Below the pieces are notes generated by a model that was not told the origin of the DNA, made no database searches, and saw nothing but the letters and a program-made list of their open reading frames with translations. 64,000 bases of DNA from NCBI GenBank assembly GCA_016165875.1, contig JABBOT010000080.1, positions 8,228,172-8,292,171 of the forward strand. The letters are read 5' to 3'. Numbering within the stretch: position 1 is the stretch's first letter; every line of letters begins with the position of its first letter. Shown here piece by piece: positions 24,762 to 37,474 of the stretch. The position numbers were made by a program, and so were the translations under genes. This stretch comes from Acanthopleura granulata. Lineage: Eukaryota > Mollusca > Polyplacophora > Chitonida > Chitonidae.

Positions 24762-27700
24762 ATGGACAGGCTTGACCGACATCAACGCAGTCGGAGCAAC
24801 GACTCCCATAGAAGTGGCAGCCACCGAGACAGCACCCCACGAGCCTACTCTGGGGCGTATCGCAACCGGCGACGAAGTCGAAGCTACAGCAGAGAACGAA
24901 GTCGGCATCGAACTCGCAGTCGAGATCGAAGCCATGATCGACGGACGCGCAGCCGATCTCATCGGTCACACAGTAGGGACAGTCGCAGGAGCAGCTCAAG
25001 ACGTGGACGGAGGGGGCGCTCTTCTTCGTCTTCGTCGTCTTCCTCCGACTCGTCTGAAGCGCGGCGGAGACAGCAGGAAGAAGAGAAGCAGGCCAAGGAG
25101 ATGCTGGCAGCCCGCGTCTTTGTGTGCAATCTTCCATTTGGAAACTTTACTGAGGCGGACTTGCGACACATGCTGGATAGACACGGCAAGCTGAAAGGTA
25201 AGACTGAATCCTTGGGCTAATGCCACGAAACCAGTTTTGAAGGAAGTCAAAATGTAAATCATACACTGTAATTGACCTTAAATTTCTCCCAAATAGTGCA
25301 GTTTTAAAGGCAAAATTATGTCATGAAATGTGATATCATCCTACCATCCAAACAAATCTTCAAACCACCTTTCAACTCTCAGAATCCCGAACACTGAGCA
25401 ACTTACAGACATCATGGTTGAAATTTTAAGTCCTGTAGGGTACATGTAGAAGACTGAATTTGGAAAGCAGAAAGTTAGAAGATACATCATTATTCGGAAA
25501 AGGTTTCACTGTGTATAAGCCAAGTCAACATTTGAGGCATCTCTTAAGTTTGCACCAGTTTGGGCAAGACAATGTAGGAGGCCTTCGCAACTAACACGGC
25601 TATAAGATGTGATTTTACAGCAGTGCTTGATTGATTTCTGATAACCTTCAGCCTTAAATCATGGTCCTCTCCAGCTGTACTTAGCACTCCTCTATAAATC
25701 AGAGTGTGTGATAATTATCACAGAGGTCAACATGTTTTTTTGTAAATCAAAAATCTTCATGTAACGTTGCGCTCCATCTTAAATCCTGGTGTTGATAATT
25801 ATCACAGGTGTCAACATGTTTGTGGACCGTGGATATGCCTTTCTACAATACGAGACTGAGGCTGATGCAAGGGTCGCTGTGGAAGAAGGCCGAGGGAGTA
25901 TATGGAAGGGGCGTAAAATTGGTATGTGACGAGCCAGCCATTCACACATGTGATGATGTCAGTAAACAACAGTGCAGCGGTAATAGTAAAAGCTTTAATT
26001 ACTCCTGCAATGAGTGGAATTTTCAGTTTGATGGTAGCTTGGAAACAACATCTTGATTTGATCAAGCTTGTACATGTAGCTGTTTTCTGCCTTGATCCAG
26101 CAGACAAAAATAACAAGTCCACCATGTGTGTAAAGACTTAAATTCTGGACCTTCTGGAGCAGACAGGTATTTGATTGGAGAAAGATGGTGGCCTCTTAAG
26201 GTCCTGTGGGAAGAATTTTGCATAACGGTCAGATCAAGGCAGAAAACCGAGCAACACAGAAGTGTGTCTGGGTTGATTTTATGAAGATGGAAACAGATGC
26301 CAGGCAGGGAGAAAATGTGCATCTATGACATTGGTTTGTTCTAACATCATGATTTCAGTGAAGTAACGTCAAAAGTGTGTAGTATCCCAAGAGTTTTTTT
26401 CTTGAAAGTTTACTTCAAGAGTGTGATATATTTGAGGAAATATGATTCAGGCCATTCTTAAAAAGTTTTTGTAGGGTGTTACTCAACTCTATCAGAAAAA
26501 CATAAACTTGGTCAGAAGAAAATTTTTTTCTCTTTTGTTTTTCCAGTTTGGGGTAATGAAAAGATTGGGGATTTTAGAGAAATTTACATGGAGATAAATG
26601 TAAACATCATATCAAAACCCCAATCAAGTCATTTTTGAGGGTCAGTCGAGCTACACTCAAAAATATTTTTAATGGCCGGTTTTCCTTTTTTTCTTGCCTT
26701 TGTTCAAAATTGTGTATTTAAAATGTTGTCAGAATTTGAAAGACTGAATCATTAGTTGTACAGAATGTTTGTAGAAGAAAATGGCGTCTGATTCTTTTAC
26801 AGTGCCATTATGCGACAAATAAACGGGATTGCTTCAATCAAGACTTTTACCATTTGTGTTTCTATATCACTGTGCTTCGTAGAGTCTGACATGTGAAACT
26901 ACTATATCATGTACAAACACTTACAAAGTTTTCCTTTGCTCTTGTTACATATATAGTGTTCTATTTTAAATCTGAACAGTGGACCTTTATAGAGAGTGCT
27001 ATTAAATGTAACTGTGGTGTATGTAGACAGCACTTTTTGTTTTTGAACGAGAGTGCGATTATCACACCTCATCATGTAGATTTGGATTGTGATTTGCACA
27101 CCTAGATTCACATTCCCCACACTCTTCATTATTTTAGGCATGTGTTATTAGCACACCTGGATTTTGTTTCAGGAGTGTGCACAATTTGGGAAGGTGATAG
27201 TGCAGCTCAGATACGAAGGCCTGCAATGTAAGAGGTGTCTATAACAAGACCATCTGTGTTACACTCTTAGGAAATAATCTTGTTGAAATTTTGATGAGGC
27301 ACATGTATGTATTTGTATGAAGCAGGTCCTTTGTATTTTCAACTGATAATTTATTTGAGTAAGATGGTGTAAACATGTGTATAACACACATGTGAGTGAT
27401 GAAGATAGTTGTTCAAAATGGACAAGAAAAATATGCTCTATGTGGATATATGTCGTATAGCCATTTTCCATGCGTTATTAATCTTATAAAATTATTGGAT
27501 CTGAGAGATGTCCACTCCTGTGACATAATGTGCATAAGTGGGCGGGTTTATTCAGACTGTCAGTTCACCATGAATCACGTCATATTTGTGGATACTAGTC
27601 TGCAACTGGTTTTATTACTCAGCAGTGCATATATCATTGTTTGGGATTATTTTATTATTATTCAAGGATGTGAATGAATATTTTCTATGGTGCCCCATTC

Positions 27701-30700
27701 TGACGTTTGGTAACCTTTGACATCATATGCTGACTTTCTGAATGTCTTCCTTGGTCTAGTGGTTAGAGTGTCCGCCTCGAGGTAGGGAGATCCAGGTTCA
27801 AGACGTGGGTCGGGTCATACCAAAGACTCTTAAAATCGCACTTGTTGCTGCCTGGCTTGGATCAGAGCAAGGAAACAGGATTGGTCAGCCTGGTGTCAGT
27901 ATAATGTGACTGGGTGGAGTGTCATATCTGTTGTCTTTGACATGGTATTCCAGTGACGGCAGCACTTTGGGGGCATGGATTGACTAGACCACATGAAGAC
28001 ACACTGTATATGCACACACCAGAAGGACTCCTCAATGTCATATGACTGAAAAATTGTTAAATACGATGTTAACCCAAAAGCACTCCCTCACTCTAAATGT
28101 CTTCTCACAGATTTCTGACAAAACATCATAACCCTCTCCCACCATATGGCTGAAATACTACGCATGTGATGTTCTGCCATAAGCGATCAATGTGTTGTGT
28201 GAAATCTTTCGTGATACCCGTACATGTTTATGTGAGGGAGTGGCCCGAACCAGACATGTTCCCACGGCGATGAGCTCCTATCATGGGCATATTCATATTG
28301 TTTTACCATATCATGGGCATATTTGTATCATTTTAGAATATCGAGGGCATATTCATATCGTTTTATCACATCATGGGAGTATTCATATCATTTGAGCATA
28401 TCAAAGATATATCTTGTTTTAGAATATCATGGACATATATCATTTTAGAATATTGTGGGCATATTCATATCATTTTAGCATATCATGGGCATATTCATGT
28501 TGTAGTGCATTGCGAACATATTGATAGTGTTTTAGCATATCATGGGCATATTCATGTTGTAGTGCATTGCGAACATATTGATAGTGTTTTAGCATATCAT
28601 GGGCATATTCATGTTGTAGTGCATTGTGAACATATTGATAGTGTTTTAGCATATCATGGGCATATTCATGTTGTAGTGCATTGCGAACATATTGATAGTG
28701 TTTTAGCATGTCACGGGCATATTCATGTTGTTTAAGCGTCTCCCTAATTTTCTGAATTTCTGCTTTGTTTTAGACATAAAGATGGCAATGGATGGAAGAA
28801 GAGATAGAGATGGGTTTGCTAGACGACCCTCACCCCCTCCACCCATGGGGTAAGTCGCAGTGCAGTACTAAGGGAGGAAGGCGTTCAGAAACAGGGAGAT
28901 GTTTCATGCTGTCTTTCCCATGAACCTACTCATGTATGAGAACACATGTGCTTTTCAGTCTTCAGTCTAGGAGGGTAAAAATGGGGTTAACGGTAAGGCT
29001 GTATGCAGTCTCTGCGGTTAGTGAGACTTTTAGAAACCCAGTAGAGAGTGTCTCCCTGCTGACAAGCCTCACTAAGGTGAGACAGAAGGGAGGGCTACTG
29101 TCATTGATAGACTACCAGCGATCTCCAAATCCCCACAGAGTGTTTATGACTTAAGACAGCATGCCTCCCAAGGCATTATGGTATATATTTAGTGAAAAAT
29201 CTTTCCAAGTTATCAAAAAAATATAGTAATTCAGCAGTTAATGTGCTTTGCCACTGACAAGGATAGCGAATGCTGTCAGGACAACAACACCAGTGGGAAG
29301 GCAGCATATCAACACCCTGAAAATGTTCTCCTGTGTATTCCCAATTCTCTTGTGAACTAATGTTTAGCTTTGTTTGACTCAGGCTGCTTCCTCTGTCTGG
29401 TGCACAAAGGCCTGACTCGGACAGACCTGACAGGTACTTGTGATTGTGCAACTTGTTGTCGTTGTCCATTCTTCACATCAGCCTTTGTCTGCATAGATGT
29501 TAGTCTGTCTGTACGTCCGTCCCTCTTTGTCATCGTTGAACATCTGGACTCAAAAGCCATTTCAGGCGATCTTTGCAAAATTTTGTGAAACACAAATATG
29601 CTGTGTTTTGGAAACACTTTTTCATGTGTTGCCTTAAAATATGTAAATCTCCCCCACAATTGATAGGTTAATGTAAGTATTGTCACCTTGTTGCTTGAGT
29701 GGATCGGAGTTATTCAAGGGAGATAATACGGCCCCATGCACTTATGCCTGAAGCAAGTGTTAAAAGTACTGGGACAAAGATAAGAAAAGAAATTTGTATG
29801 GAGACAGATTTCTGTCATTCACATGCTTTGTTGGATGTTCAGGAGGAAATAGAACCTGGGCAGTATTGCTGTGCATGATTTAAACTCAAGGAAAGTTGTT
29901 GACTTAGTAATCATTTGCACATCACATATCATTATAACCCATCAAGCCTTCAAAATGGTGCCTGACATTTTTGAATACACCCCTTTGGACAAAGTGGTAG
30001 GACCTTGTTGTCTGTATTATGTATTAGTGGACAAAGCATCTTTCCAGCATTTGTCAGTCACATTTGTCATGACTTCTACCATGTATGTAAAATGGGCCCC
30101 TTCAGCGTACTTTGAACTACAGGGTATGCAATATTAGACACACGTAAAACTGCACCTTGCTGCCTTACAATTCATCTTGTGCCAGCATCGTCATCATTTT
30201 GCAGATTTGCACATGTGTATGTAAGTAATCTTTCTTTGGTTGTGTGCATCTGGTTTTGAGGCATTTGTAGGTATAGCTCAAGTCATTTGTAGACATAGTT
30301 TGAGTTTTTCATAGTTTTCCCTTCTGTGTCATCCCGAGACTATGTTAGTGTAAGGAGCCAGTATCTGACTTTGTGATCTCGTATCGTTTGTGACTCCAGT
30401 GGAGCCCCAGGTCGCATCCCCAGAGACCGTTCACCTGGGCGGCTGATCAGAGATCGCTCACCCCTGAGGGACGACAGATACAGAGACCCCTACAGAGATC
30501 TTAGAGAACCCCCTATCAGGTAAGCTAAGGGAAACAACTCCAACGCAGGTGTAGGAGAATATGCCTGATGCTGGCTAAACTCAGACACCTGCTAAATAGA
30601 AGAAAAAGAAGTTTGGTATTTGCCATTTAAAGTGTGAATAAATTATGTTTGATTTATGTGAGAAAAGGAAATGACTCTTAATTCATCACATCAGCAATCC

Positions 30701-33700
30701 ATGTTGATTACATTGTTGATCAAATACTAATGAAAAAATGAATTTGTGGTTTACTAGACGAGATGACCCGTATTACGATGACCCCTACAGACGTCTCCCT
30801 CCACCGGACGACCCATACATTGACAGATTAAGAGACGACAGATACAGGTGAGTCAGGGCTACCATACCAACAGCACTGGTTGCCATGGTAGTTAAGTGCT
30901 CTTAATGCAAAGAGGACCTCATGCAAGCCTGCCCTAAGCAGTGTCTGGTGTATGCAAAGTACAAGTATATGATATTATGGATATTGACTGCCTCGTTGCA
31001 CGGTGGATTGGAGTAAAAGCTGTCCTATTTTATAAGTGATCTCCTTTAATTTTTGGTTTCCATTTATCTTTATTCCTCTTGTTATTTTTTTTTTTGTGCT
31101 GAACAAATTAATTCAAAGAAGTGAGGATCTAGAATATTGCTGATTTGTTAAAAAATAAATTAAGACATTGTGCAAAGTTAGTATTTTAATATTTATGTAG
31201 TATAAATATCATTTTATTACCTTCTGTTATTTTGGATTCATTCAGTTGAATTTTGCCTTTCTAGAACTCTTGTGCCAACATTCTACCTTGTAAGAACAGG
31301 TTATCATATGTATGTGACACATTGTCACTGATCTCTTTTAAAGAACAGTGTGTCTTACTTGTGATAGTACTGACCCCATTCAGTAGGGTCAGGTCAGGGG
31401 AGTTAATCGGGTACAAACATGTTATAAAATGAGAACGGAGCATTCCAAGGTATTGTCAAGCCATTGGACATTGGGGACTTTTGCAGTTCACATTTAAGCC
31501 CTGAACACATATTCACACATGTTGTTGTATTACCTGTTTGAAAAGTCACCAGCGCTTCTAATGGATAGCTGTTTGTGTTTCAGAGGTCTGCCTCCACCGC
31601 CTCCACGCCGTGAGCCCTACGTGGACCCATACCTGCCCCCACAACGCCCCCTCCTTCCCCCAGAGTGTACTGTGTTACTCACAGAGGAACAAGTCAGGTG
31701 AGAGTGATCCCCCATTACTGAATGGTGCTAAAAACACCATTAAGACAGCCTTGTAGTGTGTGGCTGTTGTGGTATGTACCTAAAGGCAAAGACCCACACA
31801 AACACAAAGTCAGGGGCAGTGAAAAGAGCATGAAAAGCTGTATCTGAAAGTAACTTCATTGATTTTTTAAGTCAAATAGTCCAATGTTTTGATTGTGTGG
31901 TGGACCATACCGGACAGACTGAAGCACACTGATGTCACAAAGTGTGATTGGCAGACTGACACAAATTAATATCTTTCGCTTTCACTGAAACCTGTTATAA
32001 CAGAATTATCTGAAAACAACAAATCTGGGAGAAACTAGACATGCCTGTTAATGCTGAGTTTCAGGAGTGGCTTTCTGATGTGCAGACTGGACAGCAGCAC
32101 CAGCGGGAAATGTCAGCACGAGGAAGGTCACCTCCTTAAAAATTGTGAAGGACATTCTTTGTCCTTATTCATAATTTTCAACAGTGTTGCCAAAATATTG
32201 TTATCATGCAGTGCCTGCAACAAAAATTGTTCTCATTTTACAAAGTTTTATGTTGCGGGTTTTACAAGGTCAAAAAAAAAAGAAAAAAAAAAAGAAAGAA
32301 ACAATCATCTCATATATAAAGTTTATGTGGATAACAATTTCTTTGATTCTAATTGGTCGTTGCATTCTCTGCAATAGTTGCATCAGGTTTGTCTAGTTAG
32401 GAAGAAATTTTATGTCCAGGTTCATTTTTTGGCTGCTCAGAACAGTTTCGAAAACCAACACATCCCATACAGGAGTTTGCATGTCAAAGCTTGGAATTAA
32501 ATTATTCTCTGAATTTTCTCTTTAATTTCTTAGACCGTATGGGGAGTTGATCATCCGCAAGGTGAAGGCCAATGGATTGGTGGCTTCCATTGCTGTTCTG
32601 CCAGAGGACCGCACCATTCCGCAAGCTGTGGAGGACATGACAAGGCGAGGGACGCTGTTTGCCATCGTCATCACAGGCCAAAATGAAGTTCATAGTTCAG
32701 TAACTCTGAACATTTTACATGGCCAGCCACAAGGTAAGTTGTCATCTATAATTTTGTTGTGAAATCCACAGGATAGGCAATTTGGTGAAGTTTGAATTTG
32801 TAACGGTGTATATTTTATAAAAAATTTTCAAGGACCACTGAAAAGTTCTTCAATAAAGTGTGCTGATGAATTTGTATTAGAATTCATGGGCACTGTTGTG
32901 TTATTTCTGCTTTTTGTTCACTTTTTGCACATTGCGTAACAAAGTATGTTTTCAGCATGTGAAATAAAACTTCTCTGAAATCTTTAGAATCTTGGTGTTG
33001 TGCTGTGAGTGAAACAATCCCAGACTCAGATTCTTGGTTTTGTCTTTTTAACCGCTCGCTTTATCATGCAGAACAATTTTGACCAGAGTGCGATGAAAAG
33101 CGAAATAATGCACCTGAAGAAATCACTGCTAAAAAATGCATCAGAAATAACCACTGTTAAATAACATGTCAGAAACAGCCACTGCTAAATAACACGACGG
33201 AAATAGGCACTGAAAATAATGCATCAGAAATAACCACTGTAAAATAATGTGTCATAAATAATCACCGCAAAATAATGCCTCTGGTATAATTGCTGTATAA
33301 AATGCGTCAGAAGTAATCGCTGTATAAAATGCATCAGAAATAATCGCTGTATAAAATGCATCAGAAATAATCGCTGCTAAATAATGCATCAGAAATAAAC
33401 ATTGCAAGTAAATTAGAGATGGCTCTGTATTACAGACTGCATTTGTTTGTGCTGAAGTCTGAAGGTTAGTATTAAAGCATGTGGCTAATATGCAGTGAGA
33501 AATAAAGATTTTTTTCATTTTCATTGCATTGCGTTTGGAGTTTGAAGTATTGGCCTTTATTTGGGTAACAAGGGCTGTATATACATGATAAGATCTGTAC
33601 AGTTGTCATGGTAACGTGCCCTATTTTTGTGACAACATGGGATCTTTATTTTCCATGCAGTTTGTATATACATGATATTATGGGTACTATGTTTGTGATA

Positions 33701-36193
33701 GCACAGACCCTATATTGTATGTTCATGATCACATAGGCACTATATTCATGGTAGCCATGGTAGCATGGTTCCTACAATCAAGACAACAAAGTTCTGTTTT
33801 CGTGTTAATGGAGGTCTGATTTTTGGGACGACAACTCCGTTTTGTATTTAATCTACCATGGATATGGCATTCATGACATCACCAGTCTTGCATTCATTGT
33901 CAGCATAGATATGATTATCTGTAGATTAAAATGGTCCTGTTGTAATGACACACACTGATATCTACAAATATTAATCCATATGCCAGGCTTGAACATACGT
34001 CTTCAGGCCTCGTTATATTCTTCTAAAGATATGTGCCTGCCACCAAGTGTGCAAGGCACCAAATTGGTACGAGTTGTCCGTACTTTTTTAAAGTAATTCC
34101 TAAAAAAGGGCTTTTCTATAAGTTGATAAAATGTGAGAAATTGCTGTGAAAACCAGGGTCATTTGATTGACAGCCGTGTGATAGCCGCTGTTATGCAATT
34201 GTCCAATGTCCTTTTGTTAAAATGTGGAATTATAAAATGTTAATGAAACTGTACTAATTTGCAATAAACCGTCAGCTTTTTCCCTTTTTTCAGAACCATG
34301 AAGATTTGTCACGTTGAATAAAGAACCATGCTGAAATTCTACCGGTTCATTGCTTTTCTTGCCTTTTTTTTTTTTTTTTTTTCTTATTTCATGCGTGGAA
34401 GAAAAAGCATTTCTACTGACCAGTATTGTTGTTTCTTTGTGTTTATGATGCTTGGTACAGTATAACATTTTGCAGATTTATAAACTTGTATTCTGAGTAA
34501 TCCTGTACCGATCTTCTTCATTTTTAACAGAGCACAGGAACATGCCTCTGGATGACGCCATGTCGTTAGTAGCGCGTAGTTTTGATCGTTATTTGCGTGA
34601 AAAGGCCGCCCCACCCCCCAGGCCAGCACCGGGGCCCTTCATGGCCCCAGAGCCCGGCATCTCTTACTTGTTAAATCTGCTGGCAGATAATCGGCAACTG
34701 ACCGTGGTAGAACTAGATAAGGTGATTAATTACCTCACAGAGAGACGTAATAAGCTCAGAGGCGACCCACCAGCCACAGAGAACCCTGCAGTCGCAGTTC
34801 CCGCCAGGGCAGTGTTCTTGTCTGTGGAAGAGAAAGAGGGTAGGTTATTAGCAACATTGTGAGATTTGGTTTTATGATTGGCACTGTGAAGTGCCAGCTT
34901 TTTGGCAGCTTTAAGGTTCGAGTGCTATCAACATCATTACCCATCCTTGTCCTAATTTGTATTCATTAAGCTATGCCTATATCTTTGTAAGTGCAAAATT
35001 TCCCCTCAGATTGCAGTGAAAATTGAGCAGGTTTTTTGGCACAGGTTGAAATAATTCAGTATTGAGCTCGGGTTCGCCACCATTTCTCTGACAATTTTCT
35101 AAGAAACCGTTCTGCGTTATCAATCAAGAAAAGGCATTTGACTAGCCACAGTCACTGTGTTGCAAGATGGTCAACCGGTTGACCCACAGAATGGTTACAA
35201 ACATTCAATCGAGAAGGGGTGGTGGGACATCGGATGTTGTGGATGTGCCCATGGGCGAGTGAGCTTGCTCTGGCCTTGCACAATCCAGTACCAGTGTTAG
35301 GATCAGTCTAAAGTCTTGGATGTGAAGCGCAATCTGAAGCTCAATATCTGTGCCTAGCAGAAGGGTACTCTGAATACCAGATTTTATTAGCTTCCAACTT
35401 TCCTTGTAAATTTTAATTCTGTGGTTGGTTGTCTTGAAACATTGGCATATTGATGTTCAAATTGTATGATGTATAATAAACACAAATTGGTGGGTGTTGG
35501 TGTTGTCTTCATTATATATTTTCAGTGGTGACAATATTACACATGTGTGGTCATGTTTGTGTCAGTGTGTGCACTACTGTAACATTTGTCTCTTCTCCAT
35601 CCACCCAAGCAGCCACCAACAAGGCAAAGCAGCAAGAGGCCGCAGCCATGCAACAACGACAAGACCTTCAAGCAAAGATACTTAGCCTCTTCAACGGCGA
35701 CAGCGCTAAAGCGGGTCCCACCATGGCAAACGCGCTCCTTTCTCTCCAGGGACAGGCGATGCCAAGTGCTGGGGGCGCAGGACAGCCTGCCCAAACACCA
35801 TCTGCAGCCCCAGGGGGGACTGCCAGCTCAGCACTCATCAACTTCGACAACCCAAGCGTGCAGAAAGCCTTGGACAGCTTGATTCAAAACCCACAGGTAT
35901 TACAAAACATTGCCAGTGTTTCTGGCCCCACCGGTGGCTTGAACACCCCCAATGTTATGGGGATGGGCAGTCAGCACACTGGGCAGCCAGGGATCGCACA
36001 AACGTCCCTTACCACGGGGTCACGCCAGATGCCCAGCTACAGAGGGGATGGGAGCCCGATGCCTGGAGCAAATCCCATCCAGGGAAGAAGCCCTTTGCAG
36101 AGTGGAAATCCCATGCATGGAGGGAGTACCATGCATGGACAATATGGAGGAGGGCATCTTGGCAATCAGCCACGTTATCAGCAGCCGTATTAG
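24762..36193 (+). CDS. NCOA5: Nuclear receptor coactivator 5 orthologue, nine coding exons (680 aa)
   Basis: Exons: 24762-25197, 25808-25921, 28774-28849, 30400-30519, 30758-30847, 31584-31697, 32534-32733, 34531-34839 and 35610-36193. All introns are GT-AG, and phases 1,1,2,2,2,2,1,1 join into one frame. The first exon starts at acceptor 24746/24747; ATG 24762 is the first Met after it, so a 5' untranslated exon lies upstream. Domains: Arg/Ser-rich residues 1-100; RRM at about 118-187 (RNP2 VFVCNL 119-124, RNP1-like GYAFLQYE 154-161); RD- and proline-rich linker; the NCOA5 anticodon-binding-like domain from ECTVLL (about 305) to FDRYL (405); LxxLL motif LLNLL at 430-434 in a LLADNRQLT context; LQAKILSLFN and INFDNPSVQKALDSLI near the C-terminus, as in human NCOA5. 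The human protein is a transcriptional coregulator of nuclear receptors. The RRM is absent from human NCOA5 as I remember it. Confidence 0.92.
25198..25807 (+). other. NCOA5 intron 1
   Basis: Splits the RRM between its RNP2 and RNP1 halves. Donor AAAG|GTAAGA, acceptor TATCACAG. No element recognised inside. Confidence 0.8.
26077..26252. repeat. Short inverted repeat, MITE-like
   Basis: GTTTTCTGCCTTGATC at about 26079-26095 recurs as its reverse complement, GATCAAGGCAGAAAAC, at about 26233-26249, with about 140 bp between. It could be a small non-autonomous DNA element or a decayed hairpin. Confidence 0.5.
27745..28105 (+). mobile_element. SINE family B, full length, in NCOA5 intron 2
   Basis: tRNA-like head with box A TGGTCTAGTGGTTAGAG and box B-like GGTTCAAGACG. 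The body includes GTCAGTATAATGTGACTGGG, and the end is ATATGACTGAAAAATTG plus a TTAACCCAAAAGCA tail. Confidence 0.8.
28272..28735. repeat. Minisatellite in NCOA5 intron 2: 30-bp then 57-bp units
   Basis: First (28272-28480) come about seven units around 30 bp (CATATCATGGGCATATTCAT...). Then (28481-28735) come four near-identical 57-bp units in which that motif alternates with GTAGTGCATTGCGAACATAT. 57 is divisible by three, so both strands look open; this is not coding. The array ends 38 bp before the exon 3 acceptor. Confidence 0.9.
28850..30399 (+). other. NCOA5 intron 3
   Basis: Donor ATGGG|GTAAGT, acceptor GTGACTCCAG. No repeat family recognised. Short ORFs inside are unsupported. Confidence 0.7.
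30520..31583 (+). other. NCOA5 introns 4 and 5 with exon 5 between
   Basis: Intron 4 is 30520-30757 and intron 5 is 30848-31583. Both are phase 2 and AT-rich, with no recognised element. Confidence 0.7.
31698..32533 (+). other. NCOA5 intron 6
   Basis: Phase 2. Holds an A-rich run (about 32270-32303). Nothing else recognised. Confidence 0.7.
32734..34530 (+). other. NCOA5 intron 7
   Basis: Phase 1, 1.8 kb. Contains the tandem repeat at 33102-33403 and a poly-T run near 34364-34382. Confidence 0.7.
33102..33403. repeat. Degenerate tandem repeat, 27-29 bp unit
   Basis: About ten units of the type AAATAATGCATCAGAAATAA followed by C-ACTGCT or TCGCTGTA. The last three units are nearly identical at 27 bp, the earlier ones decayed. 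Located in NCOA5 intron 7. Confidence 0.85.
34840..35609 (+). other. NCOA5 intron 8
   Basis: Donor GAGG|GTAGGT. It ends at a tandem CAAGCAG acceptor (AG at 35608-35609 and 35611-35612), so two forms differing by one alanine are possible. A perfect 16-bp palindrome, GGTCAACCGGTTGACC, lies at 35169-35184. Confidence 0.75.
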
Positions 36194-36520
36194 TGACTCA
36201 CGGGGTACGTAGAGCAACTCGCAGACTGCATCAGAACTGGGTACAGGACATTTGCAGTACATCTGATCAGGTGGCATTAAATCATTTTAAGTCATATTTC
36301 ATCATCATCATCGTACTTTTTTTTTTTTTCTTCTCCTTTCTGGTGAACCGGCTTGTCTCCAGCAAGACCCCTTTATGGATTCATTGTACTTTATTTGTGC
36401 CATTGTGCTACAAGTTCATCATGTTAGTGGAACCTGACTAGGTTATCAACCATTGATTGCCTCCCGTTTGTTTTTATAGCACATGGCATTTTAATAAAAT
36501 ACCTTCTGGCTTTACATTCA
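36194..36520 (+). other. NCOA5 3' UTR with poly(A) signal
   Basis: AATAAA at 36493-36498, about 300 bp after the TAG, and a GT-rich segment just beyond. A T-rich run lies at 36317-36329. Confidence 0.75.
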
Positions 36521-37474
36521 TCCTTGATTCTCCGTGTGTTTTTCATTGTGAAAGACATTTGCATTCAAGCATACTGTATCTCACTTAAAGCTTATATGTA
36601 ATCATACACTTTTAAAATGATACTGCTGATTCCAACAATTTCATGATAAGAAATTAATGCAACCAAAAATTTTGTGCGATCCCATAAGATGAATGAATCA
36701 GTCTTTATCATGCAAAATATGTCTCTTGAAAAATGATACATTTTAGGGGAAATACTGAATGCTTAGTTTTTTAAAAATTACTCTATAGATCGTGAACCTA
36801 CACATTATCGGAAATTTATTATCATTGTATTCATGACAGGTACAAGCCGTTGTAAAATTTAATGGAATTCATATTTTGTTCCAGTCTTATTTTTTATCTT
36901 TTCAACTTGTTGTGACCATTACGAACAATTTGACGTTATAGCATTGTAGATTACCCATTTCCTCTCAAAATATTTCCATTCCGCAAAATCTTATTTTGCT
37001 GCTTGGCGTGTTTGCTGTGTGGGATGGGATAAGTTCATAATAACATACAAAAACAGAAGATGTTACGCCTTCACGTTAACTGCCAATGATGCTTACCTAC
37101 GTATTGGTTAAATGGCCACATATGGTGTATTGGATTCAATTTCTATACCTGAATGCAAATTGACCTTCTCTGCAATGAACTGTTGGAGCCAATTATCGTA
37201 ATTATTGCTCATGCCAGCAATGTCCTGAGCAGGCCTAATAGTGAAAAGCATATATACCATAAGTTGGCTGGTGCAAGTAGACACTGTTGTCCTCTGATCT
37301 TTGACCTTCAGTTTGAAAAGTAAGCAATTAAGACAACGACCTCATACTTCTTTTCTGAAGATTTTTTAGGATATATACTTTCCATTGCGATCACCAAGGA
37401 GGCAGTACGTTCGAAGCTTAGACAAGCTGGAATTCAGTTGGAAGGACCACCCTGTGCATTGCCCTGTGCTAATC
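36521..37474. other. Intergenic, nothing recognised
   Basis: AT-rich, no supported exon or repeat. Confidence 0.5.

Larger units (their letters stand above)
25922..28773 (+). other. NCOA5 intron 2
   Basis: The largest intron (2.85 kb). It carries an inverted-repeat pair (26077-26252), a family B SINE and a minisatellite just upstream of the acceptor. Phase is preserved without any further exon. Confidence 0.8.

Noticed and set aside
24679..25137. 152-codon minus-strand frame opposite NCOA5 exon 1
   Set aside because: Shadow of the Arg/Ser-rich coding sequence; the composition is the complement of RS codons.
27760..27830. tRNA gene at the head of the 27745 repeat
   Set aside because: A and B boxes are present but no acceptor stem closes; it is the head of a SINE.
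28373..28735. 120-codon plus-strand frame with HGHIHVVVHCEHIDSVLAY repeats
   Set aside because: Lies in NCOA5 intron 2 and is a 57-bp tandem repeat whose length is a multiple of three.
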